A DNA stretch of 64,000 nucleotides. Origin: Clostridiales bacterium UBA6114. GTDB lineage: Bacteria > Bacillota > Clostridia > Oscillospirales > Butyricicoccaceae. Made by a program: the position numbers and the translations under genes. Below are positions 35,110 through 44,862 of the stretch, piece by piece. The stretch is from the NCBI GenBank assembly GCA_002423435.1, contig DIWE01000016.1:3565-67564 (forward strand). The letters run 5' to 3'. Position 1 is the first letter of the stretch. Every line of letters begins with the position of its first letter. Below the pieces are notes generated by a model that saw only the letters and a list, made by a program, of their open reading frames with translations, had not been told where the DNA came from and made no database searches.

Positions 35110-35682
35110 ATGGAGCTATTAAAGGACAGGATCTTAAAGGACGGAATTGTAAAAGAGGGGGATATCCTGAAAGTCGACAGCTTTTTGAATCATCAGATTG
35201 ACATCGCACTTTACGATTTGATCGGCGCGGAATTTAAGCGCCTTTTTCAGGGAAAGAATATTAACAAAATATTGACAATTGAAGCATCCGGCATAGGACT
35301 TGCCTGCATAACGGCGCAGCATTTCCGCGTGCCGGTCGTTTTTGCCAAAAAGAGCCAGTCGATGAATCTGGAAGGCGAGGTCTATGTAACGTCCGTCTAT
35401 TCCTATACCCACCGGAAAACATATGACGTGCTCGTCGAGAAGAAGTTCCTCAAGGAGTCGGACAACATCCTGATCATCGACGATTTTCTGGCGCGGGGAA
35501 ATGCGCTTTTAGGTCTGATCGACATTGTGAGGCAGTCGGGCGCGACGCTTTCCGGCGCGGGGATCGCGATTGAAAAGGGCTTCCAGGAGGGCGGAGCGAT
35601 CGTCAGAAGGATGGGGGTCGACGTAAAATCGCTTGCGATCATCGAAAGCATGAAGGACGGAAAAATAACCTTCCGCAGTTAA
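35110..35682 (+). CDS. xpt: Xanthine phosphoribosyltransferase
   Basis: A 190-residue Xpt that salvages xanthine to XMP. Marks are MELLKDRILKDGIVKEGDIL, the LTIEASGIGLACITAQ segment and the PRPP loop ILIIDDFLARGNAL. The BMP-type nucleoside importer follows 53 nt later, so uptake and salvage are linked. I looked for a purine riboswitch in the 170-bp leader and did not see its conserved core. Confidence 0.95.
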   Translation: MELLKDRILKDGIVKEGDILKVDSFLNHQIDIALYDLIGAEFKRLFQGKNINKILTIEASGIGLACITAQHFRVPVVFAKKSQSMNLEGEVYVTSVYSYTHRKTYDVLVEKKFLKESDNILIIDDFLARGNALLGLIDIVRQSGATLSGAGIAIEKGFQEGGAIVRRMGVDVKSLAIIESMKDGKITFRS

Positions 35683-35734
35683 AGCAGCTGTTTTTATTTT
35701 AATATAAATCCAGAAATTCTATGGAGGTACTGAA

Positions 35735-36892
35735 ATGAGTAAGAAAATTTTAGCGGTGCTCCTTGCCACGGCTCTGTTTGCGGCCCTGTGCATCGGCTGC
35801 ACCCCGAAGACGCCCGCGCCGACTACCACCGCGCCCGCCACGACTGGCACGACGGGCACCGAGGCGGGAGACACCGGGATGAAAGCGATCCCGAAGGATC
35901 AGATTCAGGTCGGCTTTGTCTATATCGGCTCCGCGACCGACGGCGGCTATTCCCAGGCGCACGACACGGGCAGGAAGGAGCTCGAAGAGAAGCTCGGCGT
36001 GAAAACCCAGTACGTCGAAAATGTTCCGGAAAATGCCGACTGTGAAAAGGCGATCCGCGACTTGATCGACCAGGGCTGCAACGTGATCTATGCCAACAGC
36101 TTCAATTACGGCGATTATGTCTTAAACGTCGCGAAGGATCATCCGGAGGTTTATTTCGGACATGCAACGGGGCTGAAAATGGCCGACAACGTATCCGTTT
36201 ACATGGGCAGGATCGAGGAGCCCCGTTATCTTTCCGGCATCGCCGCGGGCCTTAGGACCAAGTCCAACAAGATCGGATATGTCGCCGCGATGCCGATCGC
36301 GGAAGTGGTCAGAGGCATCAACGCCTTTACGCTGGGCGTGCGCTCGGTAAACCCGGACGCGACCGTGGAAGTCGTCTGGATCAACACCTGGTATGACCCG
36401 ACGCTGGAGAAATCGGCGGCAGTTGAGCTCTTAAACCGCGGCTGCGACGTGATCGCGCAGCATTGCGACACGACCGGCCCGCAGATCGCGGCGCAGGAAA
36501 AGGGCGCCTATGCCGTCGGGTACAACTCCCCGACCAAGGACGCCGCTCCGAAAGCGTATCTGACCGCTCCGCTGTTCCATTGGGGCGCCTTCTATGTTGA
36601 CGACGTGCAGAAAATCATCGACGGCACCTGGACCTCGAGAGATTATTGGGAAGGGCTCAAAAGCGGAATGGTGTCCCTTGACGACCTGTCTGAAAACTGT
36701 GCGGACGGCACGGCGGACAAGGTAAAAGAGGCGCAGGACAAGATCGTTTCCGGCGAGCTTTCGATCTTTGCGGGACCGCTCAAGGATAACGAGGGCAATG
36801 AAAAGGTACCCGCCGGCAAAACGATGACCGACGAGGAGCTTAAAAGCTGCGACTGGTTTGTCGAGGGCGTGATCGGCAAGGTCGGGCAATAA
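35735..36892 (+). CDS. BMP-family nucleoside-binding lipoprotein
   Basis: A 385-residue BMP/PnrA-type receptor. The lipobox is LCIGC near residue 22, followed by a Thr/Ala/Pro linker. Family marks are QVGFVYIGSATDGGYSQAHD, NADCEKAIRDLIDQGCNVIY and IAQHCDTTGPQIAA. These proteins deliver purine nucleosides to a YufNOPQ-type ABC importer, encoded directly downstream. GGAGG lies 8 nt before the ATG. Confidence 0.93.
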   Translation: MSKKILAVLLATALFAALCIGCTPKTPAPTTTAPATTGTTGTEAGDTGMKAIPKDQIQVGFVYIGSATDGGYSQAHDTGRKELEEKLGVKTQYVENVPENADCEKAIRDLIDQGCNVIYANSFNYGDYVLNVAKDHPEVYFGHATGLKMADNVSVYMGRIEEPRYLSGIAAGLRTKSNKIGYVAAMPIAEVVRGINAFTLGVRSVNPDATVEVVWINTWYDPTLEKSAAVELLNRGCDVIAQHCDTTGPQIAAQEKGAYAVGYNSPTKDAAPKAYLTAPLFHWGAFYVDDVQKIIDGTWTSRDYWEGLKSGMVSLDDLSENCADGTADKVKEAQDKIVSGELSIFAGPLKDNEGNEKVPAGKTMTDEELKSCDWFVEGVIGKVGQ

Positions 36893-36914
36893 TCGGTTTT
36901 TAGTGACTGTAACA

Positions 36915-36954
36915 GCGGTCGTGTGAAAGGGCTCTTTCACACGATCGCCGTTTT
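36915..36954 (+). terminator. Intercistronic hairpin after the BMP gene
   Basis: A 15-bp stem (inner arms TCGTGTGAAAG and CTTTCACACGA) with one G-U pair, loop GGCT, followed by CGTTTTG. It sits between receptor and ATPase genes, like the hairpin at 32556-32590, and may lower downstream expression. Confidence 0.6.
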
Positions 36955-36984
36955 GAAAAGCCAAGAAAAGTGGGGGGCCTCAGG

Positions 36985-38493
36985 ATGGAAAACGCCTATA
37001 TCGAGCTTCAGGGCATTACAAAATCATTTGGTCCGGTTGTCGCAAACAAAAATATCAATTTCTCCGTCCGCAAGGGGGAAATCCATGCGATCCTGGGGGA
37101 GAACGGCTCGGGAAAAAGCACGCTGATGAACATGCTGTCGGGGATCTACCAGCCGGACGGCGGGTCGATCCTGATCGACGGGAAGAAAACCGTCTTTAAT
37201 TCCCCGAAGGATTCCATTCAGGCAAGAATCGGGATGGTGCATCAGCATTTCAAGCTGATCGACGTTTTGACGGCAAAAGAAAATATCGTCCTGGGCCGGC
37301 GCAAAACGGCGCTTGTCAAAGGCAAAAAGCTTTCGGAGGATATCTATAAAATTGAAAAAAAGTACGGGCTTATTGTAAACCCGGATAAAAAAATATATCA
37401 GATGTCGGTCAGCGAAAAGCAGACCGTCGAAATCCTGAAGGTGCTCTACCGCGGTGCAAACGTCCTGATATTAGACGAGCCGACGGCGGTTTTGACCCCG
37501 CAGGAGATCAAAAACCTGTTTTCGATCCTTCGCAACATGAGAGACGAAGAAAACTGCATCGTGATCATCACCCACAAACTAAACGAGGTGATGGAGATCT
37601 CCGACTGCGTCACGGTGCTTCGGCGCGGCGAGAGCGTCAAAACGCTGAGAACCCGGGAAACAAACGTGCAGGAGCTCACCGAGCTCATGGTCGGGCGGCC
37701 GATCTCGCTTGAAATCGAGCGCCCGGAGGTGCCGGAGGACCGGAAAATACCGCTGCTTGAGGTTCGGAATCTGACCGTGCCCGGCGAGAATGAGTGCTCG
37801 TCTGTAAACGATCTTTCCTTTACATTGCATTCAGGCGAAATCCTCGGCGTCGCCGGCATCGCGGGAAGCGGACAGAAGGAGCTTTGCGAGACCATCGCGG
37901 GGCTTATGCGCCCGTCGTCCGGCGACGTGTTGTTCAAGGGGGAGAGCATCACGCGCTTAAACCCCCGCGAGATTATAAGCCGCGGCGTCAGCATGAGCTT
38001 TATCCCGGAGGACAGGCTCGGAATGGGGCTTGTCGGCGGGATGGACATCGTCGACAATGTCCTGCTCAAGACCTATCAGGATGCAAAGGGTATTTTTATC
38101 GACCGCGAGGAAGGGCGGAAAAAGGCCGAGAAGATCGTGGCGAAATTTTCTATTGCGACGCCCTCGGTGTTCCACGAGGTCAAAAAGCTTTCCGGAGGAA
38201 ACATCCAGAAGGTGCTATTAGGGCGGGAAATCGACTTAAACCCTCAGCTGATCATCACGGCATACCCCGTCCGCGGGCTCGATATCGGCGCGTCCTACAA
38301 TATTTACGATGTGCTGAACGAACAGAAGGTAAAGGGCGTCGGCATCCTGTTCATCGGGGAGGACCTGGATGTCCTGCTTTCCTTGAGCGACCGGATCCTT
38401 GTGCTGTCCGGGGGCCGGATTATGGATATCGTCGACGCGAAAACGGCGACAAAGGAGCAGGTCGGGCTCCTGATGCTGGGACACAGGAACTAA
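36985..38493 (+). CDS. Nucleoside ABC transporter ATP-binding protein (two domains)
   Basis: A 502-residue protein with two fused ABC domains. Domain 1 has Walker A GENGSGKST, signature VSEKQTVEIL and Walker B VLILDEPTAVLTPQE. Domain 2 has the degenerate Walker A GIAGSGQKEL and signature LSGGNIQKVLLGRE. This matches the RbsA/YufO type. The ATG at 36985 has GGGGGG 7 nt upstream and is preferred to the GTG at 36970. In domain 2 the Walker B-region reads IITAYPVRGLDIGAS where many relatives have AAQPTRGLD. Confidence 0.94.
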   Translation: MENAYIELQGITKSFGPVVANKNINFSVRKGEIHAILGENGSGKSTLMNMLSGIYQPDGGSILIDGKKTVFNSPKDSIQARIGMVHQHFKLIDVLTAKENIVLGRRKTALVKGKKLSEDIYKIEKKYGLIVNPDKKIYQMSVSEKQTVEILKVLYRGANVLILDEPTAVLTPQEIKNLFSILRNMRDEENCIVIITHKLNEVMEISDCVTVLRRGESVKTLRTRETNVQELTELMVGRPISLEIERPEVPEDRKIPLLEVRNLTVPGENECSSVNDLSFTLHSGEILGVAGIAGSGQKELCETIAGLMRPSSGDVLFKGESITRLNPREIISRGVSMSFIPEDRLGMGLVGGMDIVDNVLLKTYQDAKGIFIDREEGRKKAEKIVAKFSIATPSVFHEVKKLSGGNIQKVLLGREIDLNPQLIITAYPVRGLDIGASYNIYDVLNEQKVKGVGILFIGEDLDVLLSLSDRILVLSGGRIMDIVDAKTATKEQVGLLMLGHRN

Positions 38494-38507
38494 AGGAGGG
38501 GCGAGGA

Positions 38508-39605
38508 ATGTTCAAGATCGTAAAAAAAACGGAGACCACGCCGCTCCAGAGCGCGCTCATGCGCGCCGCCGCCGCCGTCTGCGCGCTTTTGTGCGCGGCG
38601 GTCATCATGGCGGTGATCGGACATAATCCCGTTCAGGTGTATTCCGAGATCATAAAGGGTTCGGTCGGCACGGCCTACCGTTTCCGGGAAACCGTCAACA
38701 AGGCGATTCCCCTCGTCGTTTTGTCTCTTGGGATCGCGGTCGCCTTCCGCATGAAGTTCTGGAACATCGGCGCGGAGGGCCAGTTTTACATGGGCGCGTA
38801 CGGCGCGTCCCTGATCGCGCTGTTTTTCCCCGGGCTGCCGATGATACCGATGCTCGTTTTGATGTTCGCCATGTCCCTGCTGTTCGGCGGCCTCTGGGCG
38901 CTCATCCCGGCTTTTTTCCGGATGAAATTTTCGACGAGCGAGACGCTTATCACGCTGATGCTCAACTATGTCGCGATCCGTTGGGTGACGTATCTGCAGT
39001 ACGGGCCGTGGAAGGACCCCGCTGCGGGAGGGATGCCGAAAATCGCCCGGTTTCCGGACGCCGGTGTTTTGCCGAAGGCGCTCGGCGTGCACATCGGCTG
39101 GGTAATCGCGCTGGTTCTCGTCGCCGCCATTTACATCCTGATGCGGTCGACTAAGCTCGGGTATGAAATATCCGTGCTCGGGGAGAACGCGAATACGGCG
39201 CATTACGCCGGAATGAACGTGAAAAAGATCATCACCGTCGCCGTGATGCTCTCCGGCGGGCTCTGCGGCGCCGCCGGAATGATGCAGGCATCGGCGATCG
39301 AGCACTCGCTTTCCTACCAGCTTTCCGGCGGGCTCGGCTTTACGGCGATCATCACCGCGTGGCTTGCCCATTTAAACCCGCTTTTGGTCGTCGCGGTGTC
39401 GTTTCTTTTTGCCGTGCTTTTGCAGGGGGGCGCGTACATCCAGTCGGCCCTGCAGATCCCTGCCGCCGTCGCGCTGATGCTTCAGGGGGTTATCCTGTTT
39501 TTCGTTTTAGGCAGCGAATTTTTCTTAAATTACAGCATTGTTTCAAAAAAGGAGCTTGAGAAGCTCGCCGTAAAGAAAGCCGTGGAGGGTGAGCGAAATG
39601 AATGA
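38508..39605 (+). CDS. Nucleoside ABC transporter permease 1
   Basis: A 365-residue BPD_transp_2 permease with about nine helices (RMKFWNIGAEGQFYMGAYGA, ALIPAFFRMKFSTSETL, YAGMNVKKIITVAVMLSGG). GGCGAGG precedes the ATG at 38508; the long upstream frame is a shadow of the ATPase gene. Its end overlaps the second permease by 8 nt. Confidence 0.94.
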   Translation: MFKIVKKTETTPLQSALMRAAAAVCALLCAAVIMAVIGHNPVQVYSEIIKGSVGTAYRFRETVNKAIPLVVLSLGIAVAFRMKFWNIGAEGQFYMGAYGASLIALFFPGLPMIPMLVLMFAMSLLFGGLWALIPAFFRMKFSTSETLITLMLNYVAIRWVTYLQYGPWKDPAAGGMPKIARFPDAGVLPKALGVHIGWVIALVLVAAIYILMRSTKLGYEISVLGENANTAHYAGMNVKKIITVAVMLSGGLCGAAGMMQASAIEHSLSYQLSGGLGFTAIITAWLAHLNPLLVVAVSFLFAVLLQGGAYIQSALQIPAAVALMLQGVILFFVLGSEFFLNYSIVSKKELEKLAVKKAVEGERNE

Positions 39606-40566
39606 TTTTGTAACGGCGACGGCGCTGTTTTTGCAGACGGCGGTACAGGTCGGGACGCCCCTTCTGTTCGGCACGCTCGGCGGCATCTTAAACGAAAAGG
39701 CGGGAAACTTAAATCTCGGCATCGAGGGGATGATGCTGATGGGCGCCGTCATCGGGTTCAAGGCGGCGTATGCGACGGGCAGCCCGGGACTTTCCATTTT
39801 CTGCGCGGGGCTCGCGGGGCTTCTAGGCGCCCTGATCTACGCGTTCATCACCGTGTCCTTAAAAGGAAACCACGTCGTGACCGGCCTTGCGCTGACCACC
39901 TTCGGCACGGGATTTTCCGGCTTTTTAGGCTTAAAGCTCGTCGGGATCGCGCTGCCGGAAAAGCTGACGCAGGCGCTTGCCCCGGTCAGGGTGCCGGTGC
40001 TTTGCGACATTCCGATCCTGGGCAAAATGTTTTTTGAGCAGAGCGTCTATGTGCACTTGGCACTTCTCTGTGCCGTTTTGATGTACCTGTATCTGTATAA
40101 GACGGGAGTCGGGCTTTCCCTTCGCGCGACGGGTGAAAACCCGGCGGCGGCGGACGCGTCCGGTATAAACGTCGCGCTTTACAAATATGTCAATATCCTC
40201 GCGGGCGGGTTTTTGTGCGGCATGGGCGGCGCGTTTTTGTCGATCGTCTTCGTGCCGAGGTGGCAGGAGAATATCACGGCCGGCATGGGCTGGATCGCGG
40301 TGGCGCTCGTGATCTTCTCCACATGGAACCCCGCGAAGGCGATTTTCGGCGCTTACTTTTTCGGCGCGCTCAAAGGCATCGGCTTCAAGATCCAGAATCT
40401 CGCGATCCCCATGTTCGGCAGGGACGTCTATATCTCGTCGCAGCTTCTCGACATGCTGCCCTATCTCATGACGATCGTCGTGCTCGTCATGATCACAATG
40501 CGCAAGAAACGGGAGAACCAGCCGCCGGCCTCCCTCGGAAATCCGTATTTCCGCGAGGACAGGTAG
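39598..40566 (+). CDS. Nucleoside ABC transporter permease 2
   Basis: A 322-residue BPD_transp_2 permease, partner of the previous gene (GGILNEKAGNLNLGIEGMML, TGLALTTFGTGFSGFLGLKL, TGENPAAADASGINVALYK). GGAGG lies 9 nt before the ATG at 39598. With the receptor and the double ATPase it completes a YufNOPQ-like importer; the operon also holds xpt. Confidence 0.94.
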   Translation: MNDFVTATALFLQTAVQVGTPLLFGTLGGILNEKAGNLNLGIEGMMLMGAVIGFKAAYATGSPGLSIFCAGLAGLLGALIYAFITVSLKGNHVVTGLALTTFGTGFSGFLGLKLVGIALPEKLTQALAPVRVPVLCDIPILGKMFFEQSVYVHLALLCAVLMYLYLYKTGVGLSLRATGENPAAADASGINVALYKYVNILAGGFLCGMGGAFLSIVFVPRWQENITAGMGWIAVALVIFSTWNPAKAIFGAYFFGALKGIGFKIQNLAIPMFGRDVYISSQLLDMLPYLMTIVVLVMITMRKKRENQPPASLGNPYFREDR

Positions 40567-40608
40567 CAAAAAAACCAAAAATGGCGGCGCTTCGTATATG
40601 TCGGACGA

Positions 40609-40640
40609 TTGACAAACAAAAAAATGTGGTATACTATAAT
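40609..40640 (+). promoter_or_regulatory. Promoter of the thrS T-box transcript
   Basis: A consensus TTGACA at 40609 is followed by overlapping -10 candidates in TATACTATAAT. Confidence 0.65.
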
Positions 40641-40649
40641 AAAGATATC

Positions 40650-40887
40650 TGTTCCGGCGATGACGGGGGAAAAAACCGTTTTGAAAAGTGCCAAGAGAGG
40701 GACCGGCCGCGGCTGAAAGCCGTCCCGCACGGATAACGGAGATATACCGCCCTCCGAGCCCGCTTTAATAGAGCGCGTCTGCCCCGCGTTAAGGGGAAAT
40801 AAGCGGCGCTTTTTTAGCGCATGCAGGGTGGAACCGTGCGGAAATCAATCCTCACCCCTGGAATCTCGGGGCGGGGATTTTTGTTTT
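40650..40887 (+). promoter_or_regulatory. T-box leader controlling thrS
   Basis: The leader has the T-box signature AGGGTGGAACCGTGCGG (40825-40841) and, upstream, a stem I region with GATGAC and CAAGAGAGGG loop motifs. A terminator (about 40847-40887) pairs AATCCTCACCCC with GGGGCGGGGATT followed by a T run. Uncharged tRNA-Thr binding to the T-box would stop this terminator from forming. A Thr codon ACC at 40746-40748 is the likely specifier. Confidence 0.93.
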
Positions 40888-40930
40888 TAAAATACCCGAA
40901 AATCATATGAAACGAAAGGAATTGATTTTC

Positions 40931-42832
40931 ATGCTCAATATCACGCTGAAAGACGGCGCCGTCTTAAAGGTCGAAGAGGGGAAAACGGCGCTCGATGTCG
41001 CGCGCATGCTTTCGGAGGGCCTTGCCCGCGTCGCTTTGGCCGCGGAGATCGACGGGGAGGCAAAGGACCTCTCGACGAAGCTTATAAAAGACTGCTCCCT
41101 GAATATTCTGACCTTTGACTCGGACAAAGGGAAAAAGGCGCTCCGCCATACCGCGTCGCACGTCCTTGCGCAGGCGGTCAAGCGCCTCTACCCGAACGTA
41201 AGGCTCGCGATCGGCCCCGCGATCGAAAACGGCTTTTATTACGATTTCGACGCCGAAACCGCGTTTTCCCCGGAGGACTTAGAGGCGATCGAGGCGGAGA
41301 TGAAAAAGATCGTCAAGGAAAATTTAACACTCGAGCGCTTCGAGCTTTCGCGCGAGGAAGCGCTGGGGCGGATGAAGGACGAACCCTATAAGGTCGAGCT
41401 CATTCGGGACCTCCCCGTGGACGCGACGATTTCCTTTTACAGGCAGGGCGATTTTGTCGACCTCTGCGCGGGGCCCCACATTCCCGAAACGGGGAAAATC
41501 AAGGCGCTGAAGCTTACCTCCGTCACAGGCGCGTACTGGCGCGGCGACTCAAAGAACAAAATGCTGCAAAGGATCTACGGCACGGCGTTTCTGAAAAACG
41601 CCGAGCTCGAGGCCCATCTCGCGGCGATCGAGGAGGCAAAGCGCCGCGACCACAGAAAGCTCGGCCGCGAGCTCGACCTGTTCGGGCTGATGGACGAGGG
41701 CCCGGGCTTCCCGTTCTTCTTCCCGAAGGGAATGGTGATCCGAAACGAGCTTGAGGCTTACTGGCGCGAGATCCATAAAAAGTGGGGCTACGAGGAGATC
41801 CGCACCCCGATGATCTTAAGCGAGGAGCTGTGGCACAGAAGCGGCCACTGGGACCACTATCAGGAAAACATGTATTTCACGAAAATCGACGAGGGCGACT
41901 ACGCCGTAAAGCCGATGAACTGCCCGGGCGGGATGCTCGTGTATAAGCGCAGGATGTATTCCTACAAGGACCTGCCGCTGCGCATGGCCGAGCTCGGCCT
42001 GGTCCACCGCCATGAGCTTTCCGGCGCGCTGCACGGCCTGATGCGCGTGCGGTGCTTCACCCAGGACGACGCGCATATCTTCATGACCCCGGAGCAGGTG
42101 TCCTCTGAAATCAACGGCGTCATCGAGCTGATCGACAGCATTTACCAGGTGTTCGGCTTTAAGTATCACGTCGAGCTTTCCACCTGTCCGAAAGATTTTA
42201 TCGGAACCGAGGAGATACGCGAAACCTCCGAAAACATGCTGAAACAGGTGCTCGAGGATCGGGGCATGGAGTATGTCGTAAATCCGGGCGACGGTGCGTT
42301 TTACGGGCCGAAGATCGACTTCCATCTGGAGGACTCCATCGGAAGGACCTGGCAGTGCGGCACGATCCAGCTCGATTACCAGATGCCCGAGCGTTTCGAG
42401 CTCACCTATACGGGTGCTGACGGCGAAAAGCACCGCCCCGTGATGATCCACCGCGTGGCGTTCGGCAGCATCGAGCGATTTATCGGCATTCTGACCGAGC
42501 ATTTCGCGGGCGCGTTCCCCGTATGGATTTCGCCCGTCCAGGCAAAAATTCTGCCGATTACCGACCGAAACGGCGCGTATGCGCGGGAAATCTGTGATAA
42601 ACTGAAAGAGCAGGGAATCCGCGTCGAAATCGACGACCGCAACGAAAAAATCGGCTATAAAATCCGGGAGGCCCAGCTCGAGAAGATCCCGTATATGCTA
42701 GTGCTCGGGGACAAGGAAGAGGAAGGCCGGAAGCTCGCCGTCCGAAACCGCAAGGACGGGAAAACGCAGGAGATGTCCCCTGATGCGTTCCTGGCCCTGC
42801 TGAAGGCGGAAATCGCCGAAAAGGCACTTTAA
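40931..42832 (+). CDS. thrS: Threonyl-tRNA synthetase
   Basis: A 633-residue class II synthetase with all domains. The N-terminal TGS domain is about residues 1-62. The editing domain has HTASHVLAQAVKRLYP and the CAGPHIPETG motif. The catalytic core has MNCPGGMLVYK and HRHELSGALHGLMRVR, whose Cys and His positions bind the catalytic zinc. The C-terminal anticodon-binding domain follows. AGGA lies 10 nt before the ATG at 40931, preferred to 40907. Controlled by the T-box leader. Confidence 0.97.
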   Translation: MLNITLKDGAVLKVEEGKTALDVARMLSEGLARVALAAEIDGEAKDLSTKLIKDCSLNILTFDSDKGKKALRHTASHVLAQAVKRLYPNVRLAIGPAIENGFYYDFDAETAFSPEDLEAIEAEMKKIVKENLTLERFELSREEALGRMKDEPYKVELIRDLPVDATISFYRQGDFVDLCAGPHIPETGKIKALKLTSVTGAYWRGDSKNKMLQRIYGTAFLKNAELEAHLAAIEEAKRRDHRKLGRELDLFGLMDEGPGFPFFFPKGMVIRNELEAYWREIHKKWGYEEIRTPMILSEELWHRSGHWDHYQENMYFTKIDEGDYAVKPMNCPGGMLVYKRRMYSYKDLPLRMAELGLVHRHELSGALHGLMRVRCFTQDDAHIFMTPEQVSSEINGVIELIDSIYQVFGFKYHVELSTCPKDFIGTEEIRETSENMLKQVLEDRGMEYVVNPGDGAFYGPKIDFHLEDSIGRTWQCGTIQLDYQMPERFELTYTGADGEKHRPVMIHRVAFGSIERFIGILTEHFAGAFPVWISPVQAKILPITDRNGAYAREICDKLKEQGIRVEIDDRNEKIGYKIREAQLEKIPYMLVLGDKEEEGRKLAVRNRKDGKTQEMSPDAFLALLKAEIAEKAL

Positions 42833-42939
42833 AAACTACAAATACGGAGTCGATGATCGCAGCGAAACGGTTGTTTTTTCGAAAGAGAGACGGCCAGGGG
42901 TTTCGACAGTTGGTAAATTTAGTTGTTTCCGTTTCGTAA

Positions 42940-42969
42940 TTGTAATAAATCTTTATGTCAGGATATAAT
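42940..42969 (+). promoter_or_regulatory. Promoter of the VanW gene
   Basis: TTGTAA and TATAAT with an 18-nt spacer, 44 nt before the start codon. Confidence 0.55.
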
Positions 42970-43013
42970 ATTACTATATTTCAGTGATTTTATTAACATA
43001 CGAAGAGGTAGCT

Positions 43014-44816
43014 ATGCCAAGTTTGTTCGGATCCAAAGAAGGGAATGCACCGAAGCGTCTTGCCGAAAGGAAACCGGTGACAAAAGCCAAAAAGGTGGTC
43101 GTTGCGATCATCGCCGTACTCGTATTGTGCTTTGCGGGGGGATCCGCATGGGCGCTTTATTCGTATGACCTCGTTTACCCCGGGGTGCGTGCGGGCACCG
43201 TCGACGCCTCCGGCATGGACAGGGAAACGCTCGTCTCAAAGCTTCGCGACGAAAACGCGAGGCTTTATCAGGGCAAAAGCTTAAACCTTACCGTTCAGGG
43301 TATCGATTACACCGTCACGTCGGAAGAAATCGGCGCGAAAATCAACGAGGAGAGCGCGGCGGACGCGGTCATCGCCTATGGAAGAACGGGAAGCTATTTC
43401 AAGAGGCTTTCCGACCTTATCGGCGCGGTGTTTCACGGAGCGGACGTCGACATCCTGACATTTGACAACGAGGCGCTTAAGAAGAAATCGGAACTGATCG
43501 CAAACGATTTTATGAAGAGGATCCAGACCTCCGAATACGAGGTCAAGGACAATAAGCTGATCCTTTATCTCGCGAACAAATCCACCGTTATCTCGCCCGA
43601 CACGGTATACAACGCGCTGTTCGAGCGGCTTCGGGAAGCGGATTTTGCCCCGCTTTTGATTGAGCCCGAGCACAAGGAGGTCCTGACGCCGGATCTCGAT
43701 GCAATCTGCAAGGAAGTAGAAACCGAGCCTCAAAACGCGAAGCTGGACCTTGAGAAGGACCCGACGGGGAAAACGATCCTTCCGAGTATAGACGGCGTCA
43801 AGCTCGACCGCGAGGAGGCCGAGCGCCTTCTGGGTAACCGCGGGGAAGCGACCGAGGTGGAAATTCCGGTCACGGTGACAAAACCCGAGGTGACCACGGA
43901 AAAGCTGCAGGAAGTGCTGTTTCGCGACGTCATTGCCGACGTGACGACCAGCCTAAACCCGTCGCTTAAAAGCAGAACGGGCAATGTGAAGCTTGCGGCC
44001 GACTATATGAACGGCAGGATATTAAACCCGGGCGACGAGTTTTCCTATAACGCCGTTGTCGGGGAGCGGACGGTAGAGCGGGGCTTCCAGGACGCGAAAA
44101 TTTTTGAAAACGGCGAAATCGTAGACGGCCTCGGCGGCGGAATTTGCCAGGTGTCGTCCACCACCTATATGGCGGCGCTCCGGGCCGACCTCAAAATCAC
44201 CGAGCGCCGCAACCATCAGTTTACGGTGACCTATGCCCCGCTCGGCCAGGACGCGACGGTCGTGTACGGAAGCACGGACTTCCGTTTTGTGAACAATACC
44301 GCCTACCCGATCCGGGTGGAGTCCTTTCAGAAGGGCAACGGCATAACCGTCAAGCTGATCGGGACGAAAACCGAAAATAAAGAGGTTAAGCTCGTAACGA
44401 ACGTCCTTTCAAAGACGCCTTACGAGAGCAGAACAGTCGTCGACCCCTCATTGAAGCCGGACCAGAAGGTCGTGGAAAGCGAGGGGCACACGGGCTACAA
44501 GACCGAAACCTACCGCGTCGTTTATATCGACGGCAAGGAGGTTCGCCGCGAGCCAGAAAACAAATCGACTTATAAAAAACTGGATTTTGTCGTGCGCACC
44601 GGTCAGGGCGACCAGGCGGCATCGGGTGACACAACAGGAGAAATCGTAACTGAGACGCCGCCGAAGGATGTCGAGATGCCGGAGGCCGACCCGGTTCTCG
44701 GCCCCGACCTTGACGCGCCGGAAGAGCCTGGACAACCAGAAGAGGCGGGAAAACCGGAAGAGGCCGAAAAACCGGAAGAGCCCGGACAAGACAACGGCGG
44801 GGAACAGAGACCGTAG
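43014..44816 (+). CDS. VanW-family cell-envelope protein
   Basis: A 600-residue protein anchored by one N-terminal helix (VVVAIIAVLVLCFAGGSAWA). The extracellular part has two YoaR-like putative peptidoglycan-binding domains and a VanW domain (DEFSYNAVVGERTVERGF, GGGICQVSSTTYMAAL, ERRNHQFTVTY). A G5-like segment follows and a tail of repeated PEE/KPEE motifs. VanW is named from vancomycin clusters, but its activity is unknown and no other van genes are here. GAGG precedes the ATG at 43014. The next gene is a membrane protein 46 nt on. Confidence 0.9.
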   Translation: MPSLFGSKEGNAPKRLAERKPVTKAKKVVVAIIAVLVLCFAGGSAWALYSYDLVYPGVRAGTVDASGMDRETLVSKLRDENARLYQGKSLNLTVQGIDYTVTSEEIGAKINEESAADAVIAYGRTGSYFKRLSDLIGAVFHGADVDILTFDNEALKKKSELIANDFMKRIQTSEYEVKDNKLILYLANKSTVISPDTVYNALFERLREADFAPLLIEPEHKEVLTPDLDAICKEVETEPQNAKLDLEKDPTGKTILPSIDGVKLDREEAERLLGNRGEATEVEIPVTVTKPEVTTEKLQEVLFRDVIADVTTSLNPSLKSRTGNVKLAADYMNGRILNPGDEFSYNAVVGERTVERGFQDAKIFENGEIVDGLGGGICQVSSTTYMAALRADLKITERRNHQFTVTYAPLGQDATVVYGSTDFRFVNNTAYPIRVESFQKGNGITVKLIGTKTENKEVKLVTNVLSKTPYESRTVVDPSLKPDQKVVESEGHTGYKTETYRVVYIDGKEVRREPENKSTYKKLDFVVRTGQGDQAASGDTTGEIVTETPPKDVEMPEADPVLGPDLDAPEEPGQPEEAGKPEEAEKPEEPGQDNGGEQRP

Positions 44817-44862
44817 GGTACCTCCCTGCGGCATCAAAAGGAAGAGAAAAGGCGGGGATAAA

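Noticed and set aside
37794..39605. A 603-codon frame beginning inside the nucleoside ATPase gene
   Set aside because: Its first about 240 codons overlap the ATPase in another frame and are Arg/Pro-rich; the permease proper starts at 38508 with its own binding site.
43014..44816. VanW protein as evidence of vancomycin resistance
   Set aside because: No vanA/B ligase, vanH, vanX or regulator genes are present; VanW-domain proteins are common in susceptible Clostridia.
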